The notes below the pieces were generated by a model, which was not told where the DNA came from, did no database searches, and saw only the letters and a list, made by a program, of their open reading frames with translations. DNA of 47,422 nt from an uncultured Muribaculaceae bacterium (lineage in GTDB: Bacteria > Bacteroidota > Bacteroidia > Bacteroidales > Muribaculaceae), in contig CAJTTA010000012.1 of NCBI GenBank assembly GCA_910579305.1, positions 1-47,422 of the forward strand, given 5' to 3'. Positions 15,787 through 24,442 of the stretch are shown here, one piece after another (the stretch's first letter is position 1; each line of letters starts with the position of its first letter). The position numbers and the translations under genes are program-made.

Positions 15787-17578
15787 CTATATAGTGCCTC
15801 AACACACGTCGGTAGGAATTGAATATCTTGGACTTGCTCACAAAACCTACATACTTGCCGTCATCTACCACAGGCAGATTCCACGCATTAGTGCTGTCAA
15901 ACTTCTTCATGACCAAATCCATCGAGTCATTGACATCTATTCTTGCCGGAGGCGCAGTCATAAATTTATGCACATGCATCTTGTTATACAGATCCGGGCG
16001 AAACATAATGTTTCTGATATCATCCAGCAACACGATTCCTTTCAATTGCCCCTGTGCGTCGGTCACAGGGAAAAGATTGCGTGTGCATACCGAAATTACG
16101 TCTACCATCTCTTTGAGCGACATATCCGGGTGAACTGTGTTGAAGTCTGTTTCAATCACATTATCCAGCTTGAGGAGTGTCAGTACAGCTTTATCTTTCT
16201 GATGTGTGACAAGGTCTCCGCTCTTGGCCAGGCGCATTGTGTAGATGCTATATGGCTGAAACACTCTGACGGCTCCGTAGCTGAGTGTGGAGACTATGAG
16301 CAGCGGCAAAAACAGATTATAGCCGCCTGTCATCTCAGCAGTAAGGAAGATGGCCATGAGCGGAGCCTGCATCACTCCGCTCATCACTCCGGCCATGCCC
16401 ATGAGTGCAAAATTCTTATTGGAAATATCTATGCCTATGTCAAGGTTATTGAGAACGTAGGCATACAGGAATCCCGCCATAGCCCCCACAAACAGTGATG
16501 GCGCAAAGGTGCCACCCACTCCTCCGGCTCCGGTCGTGCATGATGTTGCAAAAACTTTTGTAAGGACAATCATTGCCACATATATCGCAATGAACCATAC
16601 CGAGTTTCGGTCGACATAAAAGAAAGTGCCAGACACAATAGAGGCTGTGTCTCCCTCAAGCAGATGGTTGATTGATGAGTACCCCTCTCCATACAGCGCG
16701 GGAAAAAGGAAAATGAGAATGGCCATTATTATGCCACCTACGCATATCTTGACTGCCGGATGCTTGCATCTCCTGAAGAAGCTTTCCATAATGTTGCACA
16801 CATAAGTGAAGTACAGTGAGACTAAGGCGCAAAACAGTCCGAGTAGAATTGTATATGGAATTTTGGCCGTAAAATACTGTTCGCTCTGCATGAAAAAGAA
16901 TTCTGATCCATACCCCTCGGAAATATATGCCACTGTCGCTGCGGAGATCGAGGCAATGAGCAATGGCATCACCGTGGTGCCGGTAAGATCTATCATAAGG
17001 ACTTCAAGAGTGAACAGCATTCCTGCTATAGGCGCTCGGAAAATGCCGGCAATGCCGGCGGCTGCTCCGCATCCCACAAGCAACATGAGTATGCGTGGCG
17101 ACATGCGGAACCATTGCCCTACATTTGAGCCTATGGCAGCTCCGGTAGCGACTATAGGGCCTTCGGCTCCCACCGACCCTCCAAAGCCTATCGTGATTGA
17201 TGATGCAATCACCGAGCTGTACATGTTATGACGCTTAAGCCTTGATTTGTGGCGGGAGATGGCATAGAGAACCCGGGTCACGCCATGTGATATGTTATCC
17301 CTCACTACATAGCGCACATACAGCACGACAAGCATCACTCCTATGACCGGATATACCAGCAGAACCCAGTTGGCCGTAGTAGTGCTCAGATGCGATGTGA
17401 GGGCAGATGAGATAAGATGGATCAAATATTTGAGCAGGAGGGCGGCAAAACCGCACGAGATACCCACCACGAGAGCAAGCACTATAAGAAATGTGCTTTC
17501 CTTGAGGTGTCGCTCTCGCCAGCTCACGACATTGAGCCACCACTTCGCCATCCTGCCGTTACTCTCTTTATATGGCAT
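15779..17578 (-). CDS. ClC-family chloride channel/transporter with CBS domains
   Basis: Inner-membrane chloride permease of 599 residues. The ClC core covers about residues 25-440, with a pair of CBS domains in the C-terminal 150. The gating glutamate is present in GSVGAEGPIVATG and the filter segment is GGVGGTFAPSLFVGA. The usual GSGIP chloride-binding motif reads NISHGV, keeping the serine. The position of the internal proton glutamate of E. coli ClC (E203) reads LEVLM, a valine as in ClC channels, so proton coupling may be lost. CBS domains suggest control by adenine nucleotides. Its start overlaps the upstream glycosylphosphotransferase stop by one base. Confidence 0.93.
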   Translation of the reverse strand: MPYKESNGRMAKWWLNVVSWRERHLKESTFLIVLALVVGISCGFAALLLKYLIHLISSALTSHLSTTTANWVLLVYPVIGVMLVVLYVRYVVRDNISHGVTRVLYAISRHKSRLKRHNMYSSVIASSITIGFGGSVGAEGPIVATGAAIGSNVGQWFRMSPRILMLLVGCGAAAGIAGIFRAPIAGMLFTLEVLMIDLTGTTVMPLLIASISAATVAYISEGYGSEFFFMQSEQYFTAKIPYTILLGLFCALVSLYFTYVCNIMESFFRRCKHPAVKICVGGIIMAILIFLFPALYGEGYSSINHLLEGDTASIVSGTFFYVDRNSVWFIAIYVAMIVLTKVFATSCTTGAGGVGGTFAPSLFVGAMAGFLYAYVLNNLDIGIDISNKNFALMGMAGVMSGVMQAPLMAIFLTAEMTGGYNLFLPLLIVSTLSYGAVRVFQPYSIYTMRLAKSGDLVTHQKDKAVLTLLKLDNVIETDFNTVHPDMSLKEMVDVISVCTRNLFPVTDAQGQLKGIVLLDDIRNIMFRPDLYNKMHVHKFMTAPPARIDVNDSMDLVMKKFDSTNAWNLPVVDDGKYVGFVSKSKIFNSYRRVLRHYIDD

Positions 17579-18978
17579 TACATTCCTCTTCCTTTAAATA
17601 CTGTCTTTACAGTATAAATTATTATTTTCAGATCGTTGGTAATGGATATATTGGCCAGATATACAAGATCATATCTGAGACGTTCCACCATTTGCGCCAC
17701 ATTGGAAGCATATCCGTATTTCACCATGCCCCAACTGGTTATGCCGGGCCGCACCTGCTGCACAAGGGAATAGTAAGGAGCCTCCCGCATTATGAGATTA
17801 ATGAAGTGAGCTCTTTCCGGTCGCGGGCCCACTATCGACATGTCACCTTTCAGTACATTCCAGAACTGAGGCAGCTCATCGATGCGGTATTTGCGCAGCC
17901 AACGTCCTATGGGTGTTATGCGCGCATCATCAGGTGATGAGAGACGTGGCCCGGAAGCTTCGGCATCCGCGCGCATTGTGCGGAATTTGTAGATCTTGAA
18001 CGGCTTTTGCCTCAGCCCTATGCGCTCCTGACTAAAAAATGCGCCTCCGGGAGATGTGCGCGATACAATCAGGGCAATAACAGCCATAGGGATGCTTAGG
18101 ATCAGTAATGCCATAGCCGATACAAGCACATCGAAGCAGCGCTTGATATTCTTTGTAGCATCACTCACATTAGCGGTGGAGACATCAATGTAAGGCTCTT
18201 CATATATGCTCTGCAATCTGATATTTGAAGTGAGCATGGAGAGTGAGTCGATTGAAATCTTCACCGGCAGACCAATGGGTATGATTCTGTATAGAACCTG
18301 TAGTATCTGTTTCTCCGTAAGGCCTGTAGTTATAAGCATGATTTCATGCGCGTCTCCTCTTCTGCTCAGGTCTGTCAAGACGGAAGTGTCAATCTCCACA
18401 CATCCTTCGGAAATATGCAATGGAATAATGCCGGCAAGCGACATGCCCGTGATGCGTCGTTTGCGATCTATGTCGGCTGCCATCGACGCTGCGACGTCTT
18501 CTTTACCCGCCACAATCACGCTGTAGCACCACTTGCCGCGACGAAACCGACGGAGAGAAAATGAGGTGATTATATAACGCCCCACATAGGTAGTGACCCA
18601 AAGAAGAAGGAACATATATATAAGCAGCTCGTAATTGGTAAGGCGCACTGAGGTCTGCTGATTGGTAAGCAGGGCAAAATACAGCAGCACCGTCTGCACC
18701 AAAGCTGTAGAGAAAGTCGTAACAAATTCATGTATGCGCGACTTCAGCAACGGGCGATTATAATAACCTGATACCGCATTCACAGCAAGCATCATAAACG
18801 GGAGCACTATCTGCTCTACTACAATCGCTTTGCTGATAAGGAAAGTGGAAAGCTTAAGATAGCCCACGTTCTCATCTTCCAACACATAAAAACGCACGAT
18901 ATTGAAAAGAAATATCGCAACATTTGCCATAAGAAAATCCATGGCGACATACCTTATGCGTTGAGAAGTGATTTTCAC
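17578..18978 (-). CDS. Polyprenyl-phosphate sugar-1-phosphate transferase (initiating glycosyltransferase)
   Basis: Membrane enzyme that starts exopolysaccharide, capsule or O-glycan synthesis by moving a sugar phosphate onto undecaprenyl phosphate. The 466 residues have about five N-terminal hydrophobic segments and a CoA-binding-like central domain (about 120-260). The C-terminal catalytic domain starts KRCFDVLVSAMALLIL and includes SQERIGLRQKPFKIYKFRTM. The acidic motif DELPQFWNVLKGDMSIVGPRP and QQVRPGITSWGMVKYGYAS follow. It belongs to the WbaP/WcaJ group; the sugar cannot be predicted. No other glycan genes are adjacent, which is unusual for this family. It overlaps tsaC by 4 bp and the ClC gene by one base. 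Confidence 0.92.
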   Translation of the reverse strand: MKITSQRIRYVAMDFLMANVAIFLFNIVRFYVLEDENVGYLKLSTFLISKAIVVEQIVLPFMMLAVNAVSGYYNRPLLKSRIHEFVTTFSTALVQTVLLYFALLTNQQTSVRLTNYELLIYMFLLLWVTTYVGRYIITSFSLRRFRRGKWCYSVIVAGKEDVAASMAADIDRKRRITGMSLAGIIPLHISEGCVEIDTSVLTDLSRRGDAHEIMLITTGLTEKQILQVLYRIIPIGLPVKISIDSLSMLTSNIRLQSIYEEPYIDVSTANVSDATKNIKRCFDVLVSAMALLILSIPMAVIALIVSRTSPGGAFFSQERIGLRQKPFKIYKFRTMRADAEASGPRLSSPDDARITPIGRWLRKYRIDELPQFWNVLKGDMSIVGPRPERAHFINLIMREAPYYSLVQQVRPGITSWGMVKYGYASNVAQMVERLRYDLVYLANISITNDLKIIIYTVKTVFKGRGM

Positions 18979-19568
18979 GAGTGTCTAAGGATTTTAAACT
19001 CGCCGTCGGAATGAAGGCGAATTATATCAGACGGGGTGGCCGGAGTATGGTCATCACGTCTGTAAAAAGGTATATAGTCCACTCCTGCACGTATTTCAGA
19101 TGAGATCTCGCTGAAGAAGCGTGGGGCAGCCTCTCCACTCACATTGGCGGATGTAGAAACTATGGGATGACGCAGGCGGCGACATAACTCTTTGCTGAAT
19201 CGCTCCTGCGTGATACGTATTCCTATGGAGCCGTCATCTCCAAGCAGTGGCGCGGCGAGTCCACGACCTTTGTCGTAGACTATAGTAAGAGGATTTACTG
19301 CCGCTTCCAGCAATGAATACGCTATCTCGGGCACCTCTTCCACATGTCGCTCAAGCATCGCCTCGCAGTCTGCCAGCACAAGCATGGACTTCCCTTCAGC
19401 ACGTGCCTTGAGGGCAAATATACGCTCGACGGCCTCGCAGCATGTAGCGTCGCAGCCAAGCCCCCACACAGTGTCAGTAGGATAAAGTATTATACCACCC
19501 TTTCGCAATGTCTTCACTGCGAGGTTCACATCGGCGTCAAAGCCGGGTATGTCATTTACATCTGTCAT
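18975..19568 (-). CDS. tsaC: L-threonylcarbamoyladenylate synthase
   Basis: Makes threonylcarbamoyl-AMP for the t6A37 modification of ANN-decoding tRNAs. It has 197 residues of the YrdC/Sua5 fold without the Sua5 C-terminal domain. Key motifs are GGIILYPTDTVWGLGCDA (about 25-42), ALKARAEGKSMLVLA with the substrate-binding KxR-like stretch, and PIVSTSANVSGEAAPRF. It is first in the eight-gene minus-strand run. A TAATTTTG -7 element ends only 6 bp upstream of the ATG, so the transcript may be almost leaderless. Confidence 0.94.
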   Translation of the reverse strand: MTDVNDIPGFDADVNLAVKTLRKGGIILYPTDTVWGLGCDATCCEAVERIFALKARAEGKSMLVLADCEAMLERHVEEVPEIAYSLLEAAVNPLTIVYDKGRGLAAPLLGDDGSIGIRITQERFSKELCRRLRHPIVSTSANVSGEAAPRFFSEISSEIRAGVDYIPFYRRDDHTPATPSDIIRLHSDGEFKILRHS

Positions 19569-19573
19569 TAATG

Positions 19574-19581
19574 CAAAATTA
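19574..19581 (-). promoter_or_regulatory. Putative promoter of the tsaC-menE run, -7 element
   Basis: The minus strand reads TAATTTTG, an exact TAnnTTTG match, ending 5 bases before the tsaC ATG at 19568. With the usual 5-8 bp to the start site, transcription would begin at or next to the start codon. No clear -33 TTTG is visible. Confidence 0.5.
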
Positions 19582-19615
19582 CAATTTTTTTTGCAATGAA
19601 TGTCGCAGCTCTCAA

Positions 19616-21574
19616 CTAAAGTTTATCGCATTCCTCCAGCCATAGACGTGCAGAGGCATCGCTTGGCATGCGCCAATCTCCACGGGGAGAGAGACATATG
19701 CTTCCCACCTTAGGGCCATCGGGCATACATGAACGCTTAAACTGTTGATTGAAAAACCTTCGATAAAATACCTTCAACCAGTGCCTTATTACATCAGGAT
19801 CAAATTCTCCCTTAAATGCCGCACAAGCCAGCATATATATCTTGGACGGGTTATAGCCATGTCTAAGCATGTTGTAAAGCACAAAATCATGCAATCGGTA
19901 CGGGCCTACAAGGTCTTCTGTCTTTTGCCTTATTTTATCTCCTTCTGCAGCCGGGATCAGCTCCGGACTTATAGGAGTGTCTATAATGTCGAGCAATACA
20001 TCGCGCAGAGCGACATCATCCGTGGTACGTGCGAAATATTCCACAAGATGCTTCACAAGCGTTTTGGGAACAGATGCGTTTATACCATACATCGACATGT
20101 GGTCGCCGTTGTAAGTGCACCAACCCAAAGCCAGCTCCGATAAGTCGCCGGTGCCGAGCACCATGCCGCCGGATTTGTTGGCATAATCCATGAGTATCTG
20201 TGTGCGCTCACGAGCCTGGGAATTCTCATAAGTCACATCATGAATACTCTCGTCATGGTCAATGTCTTCAAAATGTTGCCTTACGGCTTTGCCTATATTT
20301 ATTTCGTGTAAAGTGGCACCAAGTCTTCTCACCAGCTCAGTCGCATTATTATATGTGCGTCCGGTAGTGCCGAAACCCGGCATTGTTATGCCCGTCAATC
20401 CACTTAGGGGCACATGCATTTGTCGGAACACACTGTGAGCTACAAGCAATGCAAGAGTTGAGTCAAGACCGCCGCTTATGCCCACAATCAGATTACGGCA
20501 ACCCGTAGCCTCAAGCCTGCGGGCCAGTGCGGCCGACTGTATGGCTATTATCTCGCCACAGCGCATGAAGCGCCCTGATTCATCATGTGGCACAAATGGC
20601 GCGGTGTCTATGGGATGATGCAGCTCATCGCTTATAGTCGCGGATGTCTCTTCTGCCTCCAGAATCCTATAACCGGGTGTTGTCAAGGCGGCATCATGCC
20701 AGGAAGTGTTATGGACACGGTCATGACGCAGCCGGTCAAGATCAATGTCTCCTATGATCATGCGTGACTCATGGACAAAACGCTCGGTCTCTCCTAAAAG
20801 AGCCCCGTTTTCTGCAATTATTCCATTGCCTGCAAACACAAGATCGGTGCTTGATTCTCCATATCCGGAAGATGAATATACATACGCTGCATTGAGCGCC
20901 GCACTTTGCCGCCTTATAATTGACAGGAGATAGTCATGCTTACCTATCAGCTCATTGGAGGCCGATAAATTGAGGATTATCTCAGCGCCCCCCAAAGCAA
21001 GTCTTGAACTTACCGGTATAGGAGCCCATAAGTCTTCGCATATTTCCACACCTATCTTCACACCTTTATATTCGAAGAGAATATCTGTGCCAAACGGCAC
21101 ATGCCTATGCCCTATCCTGATATCGCCGGATGTGCATGCTCCGGAAGCGAACCATCGTTTCTCATAAAATTCTCCATAATTAGGCACATAGGTTTTGGGT
21201 ATGACTCCAAGAATCTTTCCGGTGCACAGAATGGCCGCACAGTTGTACAGCAATCCATCACGCAACAATGGCAAGCCTACGGCGACAAGCATTCCCGGGA
21301 CGCCGATAGTATGCCTTGCCACAATATCCAGAGCATCGACAGCGCGCTCGATAAGCAATTTCTGGTGAAAAAGATCGGCACAGGTATACCCCGTCACAGC
21401 AAGCTCCGGCAATGTGAGCACACTCACCTGCTGCTTTGCTGCCTGATCAATTATCTCACATATTGCCAAAGCGTTACCTTCAGTATCAGCCGGAGAGACA
21501 CGTGGCACAGCTGCTGCGACACGCAAATATCCATAAGAGAAGAGGTCAATATCGGCACCGATTTTCATAAGCAT
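19616..21574 (-). CDS. nadE: Glutamine-hydrolysing NAD(+) synthetase
   Basis: Amidates nicotinic acid adenine dinucleotide to NAD+, taking ammonia from glutamine. It has 652 residues. The N-terminal nitrilase-type glutaminase domain has Glu57 (TLPELAVTGY), Lys127 (IPKTYVPNYGEFYE) and Cys179 (GVEICEDLW). The C-terminal ATP-pyrophosphatase domain has the P-loop GISGGLDST at 365-373. Full family length indicates an intact enzyme. A second ATG at 21568 is an alternative start and leaves a more reasonable leader after the nearby -7 element. It appears monocistronic. Confidence 0.96.
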   Translation of the reverse strand: MLMKIGADIDLFSYGYLRVAAAVPRVSPADTEGNALAICEIIDQAAKQQVSVLTLPELAVTGYTCADLFHQKLLIERAVDALDIVARHTIGVPGMLVAVGLPLLRDGLLYNCAAILCTGKILGVIPKTYVPNYGEFYEKRWFASGACTSGDIRIGHRHVPFGTDILFEYKGVKIGVEICEDLWAPIPVSSRLALGGAEIILNLSASNELIGKHDYLLSIIRRQSAALNAAYVYSSSGYGESSTDLVFAGNGIIAENGALLGETERFVHESRMIIGDIDLDRLRHDRVHNTSWHDAALTTPGYRILEAEETSATISDELHHPIDTAPFVPHDESGRFMRCGEIIAIQSAALARRLEATGCRNLIVGISGGLDSTLALLVAHSVFRQMHVPLSGLTGITMPGFGTTGRTYNNATELVRRLGATLHEINIGKAVRQHFEDIDHDESIHDVTYENSQARERTQILMDYANKSGGMVLGTGDLSELALGWCTYNGDHMSMYGINASVPKTLVKHLVEYFARTTDDVALRDVLLDIIDTPISPELIPAAEGDKIRQKTEDLVGPYRLHDFVLYNMLRHGYNPSKIYMLACAAFKGEFDPDVIRHWLKVFYRRFFNQQFKRSCMPDGPKVGSICLSPRGDWRMPSDASARLWLEECDKL

Positions 21575-21587
21575 ATTAACTTTTTTA

Positions 21588-21595
21588 CAAAGTTA
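21588..21595 (-). promoter_or_regulatory. Putative nadE promoter, -7 element
   Basis: The minus strand reads TAACTTTG, ending 13 bp before the first nadE ATG. This implies a very short leader. No -33 TTTG is recognisable. Confidence 0.5.
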
Positions 21596-21674
21596 GTAAA
21601 ACATTCGGAGTAATTCATGCGTTTAATAAAAAAAAGATTATACCCAAGCTTTATTTCACACACACTAATCCATA

Positions 21675-22154
21675 ATGCGTAAGAATCTTTCGACTCTCCT
21701 TGTCGCTCTATTATCTATCGTTTCAAGCATGTCTGCGCACAGTGAGAGCCGAGGAGCCATGACCCTCGGCATAGGAGGCGGCTACACAACAGCTAATCAT
21801 AGCGCCTACTCCGATATATATTTCCGATATGCCTTTTCAAGTCATGTGCGCATCGCTCCCGATGCTGGATACGCATTCAAGCATGAGGGCCTATCCTCCT
21901 TCAATTTCAATATTGACATGCAATTTCCATTCAGAGTGACACGGGGTATAGGGATATATCCGTTGGCCGGAGTCGCTTTTAACAACTGGAATACCGAGGG
22001 TGGAGGAACTCATGCACGTTTCGGCCTTAATGCCGGTGCCGGAATAGATCTTAAATTTACCCGCACACTGCGTCTGACCTTAATAGGCAAATATACTTTT
22101 ATGCATCATACGGACGGTGCTTATATCGGAGCCGGAATAGGCTATAATTTCTGA
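21675..22154 (+). CDS. Small outer-membrane beta-barrel protein
   Basis: This 159-residue secreted protein has a signal peptide (MRKNLSTLLVALLSIVSSMSAHS, cleavage near residue 23). About 135 residues of alternating hydrophobic strands with glycine/aromatic turns follow, ending in the aromatic YNF typical of outer-membrane barrels. The size suits an eight-strand OmpA/OmpX-like or YadA-translocator-like barrel (GIGGGYTTANHSAYSD, KYTFMHHTDGAYIGAGIGYNF). The function is unknown. It ends 5 bp before the response regulator, so the two-component genes may be cotranscribed with it. Confidence 0.8.
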   Translation: MRKNLSTLLVALLSIVSSMSAHSESRGAMTLGIGGGYTTANHSAYSDIYFRYAFSSHVRIAPDAGYAFKHEGLSSFNFNIDMQFPFRVTRGIGIYPLAGVAFNNWNTEGGGTHARFGLNAGAGIDLKFTRTLRLTLIGKYTFMHHTDGAYIGAGIGYNF

Positions 22155-22159
22155 TTGAC

Positions 22160-22873
22160 ATGGACACACAAGAAGCATCAAAAGGCCGCATCCTCGTAGT
22201 GGATGATGAAGAGGCGTTGAGAGACGGACTCCGTCTATATCTGTCGATGGACGGCTACGAAGTGGAGACTGCCGCCAATGGCCAGGAAGCGCTTGAAAAG
22301 CAACCTGCCGCCTTCGATCTTCTGCTGGTAGACGTAATGATGGAGCCCATCGATGGAATAGAGCTTGCACGCCGTCTTAAGTCAGATGTATCCACTTCAC
22401 GCATACCTATCATTTTCCTGACGGCGCGAGACTCTGATGATGACATGGTGGCAGGCCTGGATCTTGGAGCCGATGATTACATCGCAAAGCCTTTTTCAAT
22501 GAAGAATGTACTTGCACGCATTGCGGCTGTGCTGCGCAGATCAGCCTTTGCGCATGCTGGCGCAATAGCCAAGGATTCCACAGAAAAGTTGAGTCGCCTG
22601 GGCATCACTATCGACTTCATGCAAAGACAATGCTCCATTGACGGACAAGTGGTGAGAATGCCGCGCAAGGAGCTTGAGATTCTTACGTTGCTGCTGCAGA
22701 ATCCCGGCACAATTTTTTCCCGTGAGGAAATACTCTCTAAATTGTGGCCTGATGAAGTAATCGTCTTGGAACGCGTGGTGGATGTGAATATCACTCGTCT
22801 GCGCCGCAAGATTGCTCCTTACGGCAAGCACATCGTAACTCGCTCCGGCTACGGATATGGCTGGATGGAATAA
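22160..22873 (+). CDS. rprY: OmpR-family response regulator, RprY-like
   Basis: DNA-binding response regulator of 237 residues. The receiver domain (about 10-125) has the acidic pair D15/D16 (VVDDEE), the phospho-acceptor D58 (LLLVDVMM), the switch Thr in FLTAR and K110 (YIAKPF). The C-terminal winged helix (about 145-237) has RMPRKELEILTLLL and VVDVNITRLRRKI. Its coding end overlaps the histidine kinase start by 17 bp, so the pair is translationally coupled. Length and pairing resemble Bacteroides RprY, linked to stress and sodium-related responses; the symbol is an inference from resemblance. Confidence 0.9.
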   Translation: MDTQEASKGRILVVDDEEALRDGLRLYLSMDGYEVETAANGQEALEKQPAAFDLLLVDVMMEPIDGIELARRLKSDVSTSRIPIIFLTARDSDDDMVAGLDLGADDYIAKPFSMKNVLARIAAVLRRSAFAHAGAIAKDSTEKLSRLGITIDFMQRQCSIDGQVVRMPRKELEILTLLLQNPGTIFSREEILSKLWPDEVIVLERVVDVNITRLRRKIAPYGKHIVTRSGYGYGWME

Positions 22874-24284
22874 GCTTTCATTCCACGCACGCCTGCTTAT
22901 TCTGGTGTTTGGCACGGCATGGATGTTTGTCGGAGCCTTCATCGTATGGCAATACATCCGCGAAAAGCAATTCAAGATAGAATTGCTTGACACGCAACTG
23001 CAGATGCATAACCGGCGCATCATCTATGACATGAGCCGCGGAGAAGACATAGGCAGCGTAGTGAGCCGCATCAATGCTCCGCGCCCGGATGTGCGTGTCA
23101 CTCTCATCGACTCTCAGGGACGCGTTACATTCGATACTAATGACTCTTTGGGCGTAGGGAATCATGCCGACCGTCCGGAGGTGATCAGCGCTGTAAAATA
23201 TGGCAAAGGCTATGTGGCATCCCGCAGATCTCTCATCGACGGACATGATTATTTCTATTCTGCCACAAGGGGGCCTTACGGACTCGTTGTGCGCACTGCC
23301 GTGCCATATGATCACTCGCTGCTCGACACGCTCAAAGCCGATCGCCAGTTTCTATGGGCCATGGCCTTGATTACGTGCATTATCAGCGTGATAGGATGGT
23401 TTGGCACACGTAAGATATCAAGAAGCATAAAGCGCCTGAACGACTTTGCAGAGCGAGCGGAGAAAGGCGAGCGCATATTTGATTATGCCTCATATCCTAA
23501 CGATGAACTCGGCGCCATATCCTCCCATGTGGTGCGCCTCTATGCACGATTGCAGGAGGTGATGGATGAACGCGACCTGCAACACTCTGAGGCCATGAAG
23601 GCCGAACGTGAAAAAGAGCGCTTCAAGAAACAGCTTACAATAGATATCAATCACGAGTTGAAAACTCCTGTAGCCTCAATTATTCTTTCGCTTGATACTC
23701 TTCATGATTTCCCTGACTTGCCTGTGGCACAACGTGAAATGATTGAGAAGCGTATCTTCAATAATGCGCATCGGCTTCAGGATATGCTGAAGGACGTGTC
23801 TCTTATCACAAGAATGGATGAAGGCCTGGATATGATACACTTCAGCAATGTCTCTCTTGCCGATATAGTAAATGAGGTGATTGCCGATCTTACACCTATA
23901 GCTTCTCAGAAGGGTATAGTGATCCACAGTATTATGCCATCCTCGCCGCTACTCGCGAAAGGGAACTCATCTTTACTGGAATCTGTCTTCAAGAATCTTA
24001 TATATAATTCCATTCTTTACAGCGGGTGCACAGAAATAAGTGTATTTACTGATGGCGCCGGCCTGTGGCGCATAAGTGACAATGGCTGTGGAATACCTGA
24101 AGAGCACCACACACGTATATTCGACAGATTCTACCGCATGGATGCAGGCCGCAGCCGCGAGGCCGGCGGAACGGGACTGGGACTCGCTATTGTCCTTAAC
24201 TCTGTGATGCTGCACGGAGGACACATAACTCTATATAACACTCATCCCGGCGTTACATTTGAATTCACTATACCTGTGCATTAA
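22857..24284 (+). CDS. rprX: Sensor histidine kinase, RprX-like
   Basis: Inner-membrane sensor kinase of 475 residues. The first membrane helix is near 12-33 and a periplasmic sensor domain spans about 34-163. The second helix is at 165-183, followed by a HAMP-like linker. The dimerisation domain carries the phospho-accepting His266 (IDINHELKTP). The ATPase domain has the N box (FKNLIYNS), G1 box (DNGCGIPEEH), F box (FDRFYRMD) and G2 box (GGTGLGLAI), so it should be active. It pairs with the overlapping response regulator. The name follows resemblance to Bacteroides RprX. Confidence 0.9.
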   Translation: MAGWNKLSFHARLLILVFGTAWMFVGAFIVWQYIREKQFKIELLDTQLQMHNRRIIYDMSRGEDIGSVVSRINAPRPDVRVTLIDSQGRVTFDTNDSLGVGNHADRPEVISAVKYGKGYVASRRSLIDGHDYFYSATRGPYGLVVRTAVPYDHSLLDTLKADRQFLWAMALITCIISVIGWFGTRKISRSIKRLNDFAERAEKGERIFDYASYPNDELGAISSHVVRLYARLQEVMDERDLQHSEAMKAEREKERFKKQLTIDINHELKTPVASIILSLDTLHDFPDLPVAQREMIEKRIFNNAHRLQDMLKDVSLITRMDEGLDMIHFSNVSLADIVNEVIADLTPIASQKGIVIHSIMPSSPLLAKGNSSLLESVFKNLIYNSILYSGCTEISVFTDGAGLWRISDNGCGIPEEHHTRIFDRFYRMDAGRSREAGGTGLGLAIVLNSVMLHGGHITLYNTHPGVTFEFTIPVH

Positions 24285-24413
24285 GGAGATAAACCGGGAA
24301 TCCTGCATATGATGCATTTACATCATCGCAGTGCATGTATTGCCTCATGAAGATTTTTAGATCTTATCTCAATTTTTTTGATGGTGCCTTACAATGTTTC
24401 CATAGAAATTTCT

Positions 24414-24421
24414 TAACTTTG
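24414..24421 (+). promoter_or_regulatory. Putative dapA promoter, -7 element
   Basis: TAACTTTG ends 21 bp before the ATG at 24443. This placement also argues against the longer upstream dapA start at 24335. The -33 region holds T-rich sequence but no well-spaced TTTG. Confidence 0.5.
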
Positions 24422-24442
24422 TGTGTCAAAACTCCGTTTCTT

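Noticed and set aside
15740..16498. 252-codon plus-strand frame opposite the ClC gene
   Set aside because: Antisense to the CBS and transmembrane coding region. His/Cys/Tyr-rich composition is typical of a shadow frame and no promoter precedes it.
24335..24442. N-terminal extension of DapA by 36 residues
   Set aside because: It would begin upstream of the likely -7 element, and the family starts at the GLGIALITPF region reached from the ATG at 24443.
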